Of a stretch of 64,000 bases of DNA, positions 59,597 through 64,000 are shown piece by piece. Location: the NCBI GenBank assembly GCA_020002185.1, contig CM034533.1:41185616-41249615 (forward strand), in the 5' to 3' direction. The stretch's first letter is position 1, and every line of letters begins with the position of its first letter. The translations under genes were made by a program, and so were the position numbers. The notes under the pieces were generated by a model. The model searched no databases. It was not told the origin of the DNA and worked only from the letters and a program-made list of their open reading frames with translations. Origin of the DNA: Paraescarpia echinospica. Taxonomy: Eukaryota; Annelida; Polychaeta; Sabellida; Siboglinidae.

Positions 59597-60889
59597 ATGA
59601 TGTGGAAGTCATATAGATGTACTGGAAATGATGAACACTACAACAGTTATAAAGAAGCACTTAACCAAGCTACAGCTGAAATTAGAAATTCAAAGAAAAT
59701 CTATGAACAACAGTTAGCTAGTAATATAAAACATGACAGCAAGAGCTGTTATGCGTATGTTCGAAGCAAACAGAAAGTTCAAGATAAGGTCGGTCCTCTA
59801 GAAGATAGTGCTGGAAATATAATATCAGAGGGATTCTTAATGGCAGAAGACCTGAATGAGTACTTTAGTTCAATGTTTACCAGAGAAGATATTAATTCAC
59901 TGCCAGTACCAGAGGCTAAGTTCAAGGGGGCAGATTCAGACTATTTAGGACAATTAATTGTAACCCCGGAAATGGTAGCTAAGAAAATAAGGGCTATGAA
60001 GGATAATAAATCACCTGGAGTGGATGGGATTCCGCCCAAACTACTATTGGAAATTGTAGAACAAATTAGCGTACCGCTTGCAACAGTTTCCAATTTGTCA
60101 TTAGAAGAGGGAGTGGTTCCTTTAGAATGGAAAGAGGCACGTTATTTAAAAAAAGGTTCGAGAAACAAGTCAGAGAACTATAGACCAGTGAGTTTAACAT
60201 CAGTGATTTGCAAATTATTAGAAAGACTAATTAAAGATCACATGGTGGATTTTCTTGTTAAACATAACTTGATAAACCCATCTCAATATGGGTTTCTAAA
60301 AGCGAGGTCATGCTTAACAAATATGTTATGTTTTTTAGAAGATATCACTAAGTGGATAGACGACGGATCACCAGTTGATATCATCTACTTAGATTTTTAG
60401 AAAGCTTTCGACAACGTACCACATTAAAGATTACTGCTTAAACTAAAGATTACTGCTTAAACTAAAGGCGTAGGAAATGGTATAATAAACTGGATAGAAA
60501 AATGGCTGATTGACAGAAGACAACGTGTAGTAGTTGATGGGGAGGCTTCAAACTGGAAATCGGTATTGAATGGGGTACCACAGGGATCAGTACTAGGACC
60601 TATATTATTCTTAATATATATCAACGATTTGGATGATGAAATAACAAGCAAGGTGTTGAAATTTGCGGATGATACAAAAGTTTTTAGAAGGATTAAAAGT
60701 GATGGAGATAGACAACATTTACAAGATGATCTTGACAAGTTGATCAAATGGTCTGAAAAGTGGCAAATGCTGTTAAATTTTGGGAAATGTAAATGCCTCC
60801 ACGCAGGACATGGGAACGAAGAGGTAGAATATACAATGGGGGGGTACTGTATTAAGTACTACTGTAAAAGAAAAGGACTTAAGGGTTAA
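59597..60889 (+). pseudogene. L2/CR1 ORF2 reverse transcriptase domain
   Basis: A 267-codon open stretch carries IRAMKDNKSPGVDGIP, NYRPVSLTSVICKLLE, the QYGFLKARSC finger block and palm motif A IIYLDF. A TAG at 60,398-60,400 replaces the next residue before KAFDNVPH. Right after it a 22-bp tandem duplication (AAAGATTACTGCTTAAACTA) disrupts the frame. The second open stretch (60,566-60,889) has GVPQGSVLGPILF and the catalytic FADDTKV at 60,662-60,673. Catalytic aspartates are kept, but the frame is broken. Confidence 0.88.
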
Positions 60890-61570
60890 CCATTAGTGCT
60901 GATATAAAGGTTTCAGTGCAGCGCGCAATTGCAGCTTCAAAGGGAAATCAAATCCTTGGATTAATTAGGCGAAACAACGTATAAGGAAAAAGAGTTAATA
61001 ATACCGCTGTACAAAACAATAGTTAGGCCTCATTTAGAATATTGTATTCAAGCGTGGAGGCCATATCGCAGGAAGGACATAGATATGCTAGAAAGAGTGC
61101 AGAGGAGAGCAACTAAAATGATACCAAAACTGAGGGATCTTAGTTACGAAATACGCCTAAAAAATGCGGCTTAACAACACTAGAGACCAGGAGATTGAGA
61201 GGAGATCAGATAGAAGTGTTTAAAATAATGAATGGTTATGAAAATGTTGATAGAAATATTTTTTTCTCAGTTAAGAAAGATGGAAGGACCAGAGGACATG
61301 AAGTTACATTAGCAAAGGAGCAGTGTAGATTAGATATAAGAAAGTTATCATTTTCACAAAGGACTGTAAATTAATGGAACTGATTATCTGCTGATTGTGT
61401 GGGTGCTAGTAGCGTGAATATGTTTTAAAATAAAATTGACACATACCTCAGAAGGGCGGGATGCACATAGATAAAAGGGTCTGACTCTCTATAAGCCAAA
61501 GGGCTTCCTTGCCCACCTGCCACCTAGAGTTAATTATCTGGGTGGCAATCTTGTTAAATCTTGTTATATG
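60890..61570 (+). pseudogene. L2/CR1 ORF2 C-terminus and 3' tail
   Basis: Broken frame with LSYEIRLKNAA (shifted from LKECGL), LETRRLRGDQIEVFKIM and RTRGHEVTLAKEQC. The tail ends TGGGTGGCAATCTTGTTAA plus one more AATCTTGTTA-type repeat, then host sequence. Confidence 0.8.
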
Positions 61571-62627
61571 TATCGCTGATGCGAAGGATTGCCCATCTAA
61601 CATGTCCACACTTTATGACATTATTTATTCTGATCACCACCCGATGTCGTTCAGCATAGACAGTGTTATTGTACCAGAATGTGTTAGTGGTAGTGTCAAT
61701 ACTAATGAAATTAAGCAAGGAATACACTGGGACAGATTACACCCACACGATATTGACGCATATAGAGAATGCACGAACGTTGAATTGAGCAAATTGAATG
61801 TTCCACCGGGTGTTAGATGCACTGATCCCAATTGTAATCATGATGATGATCTCGATGACTTTTACAATTCTATCGTGATTACATTGAAGAGGTGTGGTCA
61901 CACACTTCGGTCAAATCGCAAAGGTGCTGATAAGTATAATGCTGTACCAGGTTGGAACGAGCGAGTGAAAGAGCTTCATTGTGCAGCCCGTGATGCTTCC
62001 TGTATATGGAAAGAGACTGGTAAACCTAGACAAGGTGACATTTTTAATGTTATGAAATTATCCAGAATGACATTCAAGCAGACGATCAGAAAATGTAAAA
62101 GGGAGAAAGAAACAATCACTGCTGATAACATTAAAGAACAGTTGTGTCAAAAAGACCACCGCAAATTCTGGAAAGAAATTAAGCACTGTACGAATAGTAA
62201 AGTAAAACTTCCGACAAACATCGATAATATACACGGTGACGTAAACATCGGGTCAATGTGGAAGCATCATTATGAACATTGATTTAATGATGTGGAGGAT
62301 AGACGATGTGATAAAGTTTGTTATGATTGTTCCACTGGCAATAAGGGAATGACTGTTGGTGCAATTGAACTGATGGATATTATTAATGGACTCTCAACAA
62401 ATAAGTCACCAGGTCTGGTATGTATCAATGCAGAACATATTAAGTTCGCTGATTCTCAATTCGCTGTGCTTTTGTCTATCCTTGTGTCTTCGATTCTGGT
62501 GCATGGTTATTTACCAAAAGAAATTCCACAGTCTGTTATTGTACCAAATATTAAAGACAAGAATAGACGAGTAAACGACAAAGGGAATTTTAGGCCATAT
62601 GTCTATCGAACATATTTTCGAAGATAA
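61560..62627 (+). pseudogene. Rex1-like LINE: endonuclease C-terminus, linker, RT start
   Basis: Resumes the interrupted endonuclease: ADAKDCPSNMSTLYDIIYSD then HHPMSF (catalytic SDH). A long linker follows, with a Cys/His/Asp-rich stretch (CTDPNCNHDDDLDD) and PGWNERVKELHCAARDAS. A stop at 62,280 precedes IINGLSTNKSPGLVCINAEH (RT finger motif). The apparent ATG at 61,509 lies in the inserted element's tail and is not a real start. Confidence 0.8.
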
Positions 62628-63704
62628 TAGACACTGTTCTTTTTAACAGAATGGAAATGTACTTGGAAACCACTCCTAATCAATTTGGGTTTAAGCCTAA
62701 ACATGGAACGGAGTTATGCGTGTTTGCATTTAAGGAATTATTAAGGTTCTACACTGAACATGGTTCAGCTATGCACGTCGCGTTTTAGATGCATCAAAGG
62801 CGTTTGATCGTGTCAACCGATATAAATTTTAACGAAACTAGAACAACGAAATGTACCGAAATATATCTTAAGAGTACTCAGCAATGAATTCAGTAATCAA
62901 TATGTATGCATACGATTTCGGACTTCTTCTCGGTAGGCAATGGTGTTAAGCAAGGTGGGAAGTTATCCCCTTTACTTTTTAACATTTATATAGAGTATAC
63001 AACTGCACAAAAAACAAATCAGTTGTAGTCTTGGTAACATGGTTGTTAATCACCTTATATACGCCGATGATCTACTTCTGTTTGCACCTTCTGCTAAAGG
63101 ACTACAAACAGTAGTAGACATGTGTTACTCATATGGATGTAAACATGACGTGCAATGCAATACGGGTAAATCCCTGGTCATGTACTTTGATTCTAGAAAG
63201 TTAAATCTTTCTAAAGAAATAACATTAGGAGGAAAGAACTTAAACTTTGCCACCTCTTGTAAATATCTTGGACATGTCATTTCTAATAACTTGTCTGATG
63301 AGTCTGACTTGCAAGCCAAAGTGAGACTTTTGTATGCCAAGAGTAATATGTTACGTCAAAAATTCCACTTTTGTTCAAATGCTGTAAAAAATAAGCTATT
63401 TACAGCGTATTTTTGTAATATCTATATGTGTGTGTGGGTGAACTTTAGAAAAGTTAATTATCAGCAATTCGTTGTTGCATATAACAACTCTTTCAGGATA
63501 TTGAACAATTTGCCCATGAGATGTAGCGTTAGTCACATGTTTGCTACAGCTAATGTCAGCTCGGGTAACTGTGTAATCAGAATGGCTATTTTTAGCCTAA
63601 TGAATAGGATTGACATGTCTTTGAATCCCATTATTTATAGCATTAAAACTAGCGACGTGTGTTGTACTTCGAAACTGCGGCGCCAGTGGGTCCTGGATTT
63701 ATAA
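62628..63704 (+). pseudogene. Rex1-like LINE: RT palm and C-terminus
   Basis: Blocks in shifting frames: TPNQFGFKPKHGTELCVFAF, DASKAFDRVN-type motif A (broken), VGNGVKQGGKLSPLLFNIYI, then an open 221-codon stretch from 63,039 with the catalytic YADDLLLFAPSAKGLQ (YADD at 63,060), GKSLVMYF, CKYLGHVISNN and AYNNSFRILNNLPMRCS. It ends at a natural stop. The C-terminal pattern with YNN-FRIL-LP-RCS is characteristic of this LINE group. Confidence 0.82.
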
Positions 63705-64000
63705 AATGTTTAAACATATTGTTCTTATCGATGTATTTTTATATTTATTTACATACTTTTATTGATGTATTTTTATATATGGACATGATGATTGTTTGAA
63801 ATAAATAAACACACCGCACTGGCACAACGTTTACTACGCAATATCACGCAGTGAGGTGTGTTATCTTGATTACGTCAACAATAGGCTACCGTGCAGGACA
63901 CAAATGTAGGGCTAATTAGGGGTCAGCGTGGTCACGTAGAATATTCGTGTAAGTACTACAAATGATATTTGAGAGTTGAACGTTTGTCGTTCAGTCACCT
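63705..64000. other. LINE 3' tail, then unrecognised sequence
   Basis: TTGATGTATTTTTATAT occurs twice and AAATAAATAAA follows (to about 63,812), the likely 3' end of the Rex1-like element. The last 190 bp shows nothing recognisable. Confidence 0.5.

Larger units (their letters stand above)
57107..61570 (+). mobile_element. L2/CR1-type non-LTR retrotransposon, near full length, decayed
   Basis: In order: 5' UTR, ORF1 with a PHD-like start and SGNH esterase, ORF2 with APE endonuclease and RT, and a 3' tail ending in the short tandem AATCTTGTTA repeated twice. Every coding block has at least one frameshift or stop. It is inserted in the endonuclease of the Rex1-like element. Related truncated copies are at 41,001 and 44,626-46,228. 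Confidence 0.9.

Overview
This window is animal (eukaryotic) genomic DNA, most likely from a marine invertebrate. It is AT-rich and crowded with non-LTR retrotransposons (an L2/CR1-type element with a PHD/esterase ORF1, a Rex1-like element, and an endonuclease-RT type LINE), tRNA-derived SINE pieces, small inverted-repeat elements and CA/GT microsatellites. Nothing prokaryotic is visible. The species cannot be named from the sequence.

Positions 1 to about 24,870 are a tandem array of nine-plus near-identical units of about 2,698 bp. The array looks like satellite DNA, and the longer open frames inside it are meaningless. On the minus strand, however, every unit carries two 102-nt exons (type A and type B). 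Each has a T-rich CCAG acceptor, a G|GTAATT donor, phase 1 at both ends, and encodes a 34-residue six-cysteine module like furin-like/growth-factor-receptor repeats. The array is therefore best read as the repeat region of one large minus-strand gene, amplified two exons at a time, with 20 intact modules visible and more probably beyond the left edge. A degenerate edge (24,870-26,775) holds one more intact exon and three damaged ones. At 35,253-35,349, on the same strand and upstream, lies a convincing first coding exon. It has an in-frame stop before the ATG, a signal peptide, and a GTAGGT donor in phase 1, the phase needed to join the array. The joining is inference. An isolated type A exon sits at 40,306 in a dispersed fragment of the array.

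From 26,776 to 28,119 a broken LINE reverse transcriptase is inserted in a microsatellite of the array edge. 28.4-30.2 kb is an unknown element with direct terminal repeats of about 180 bp. 32.9-33.8 kb holds a candidate small two-exon minus-strand gene of unknown function. 35.4-44.5 kb is mostly non-coding, with several small inverted-repeat elements, two copies of a 0.45-0.55 kb interspersed repeat and a local duplication. 44.6-46.2 kb is an inverted, 5'-truncated L2/CR1 copy.

Positions 46.2-48.8 kb and 50.2-54.0 kb are two diverged copies of one segment, interrupted by different insertions. Both retain a clustered TGACGTCA (CRE) motif and a CA array at matching places.

The last 8 kb is a nested transposon. 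A nearly full-length but decayed L2/CR1 element (about 57.1-61.57 kb) interrupts the endonuclease domain of an older Rex1-like element (about 56.2-57.0 plus 61.57-63.8 kb).
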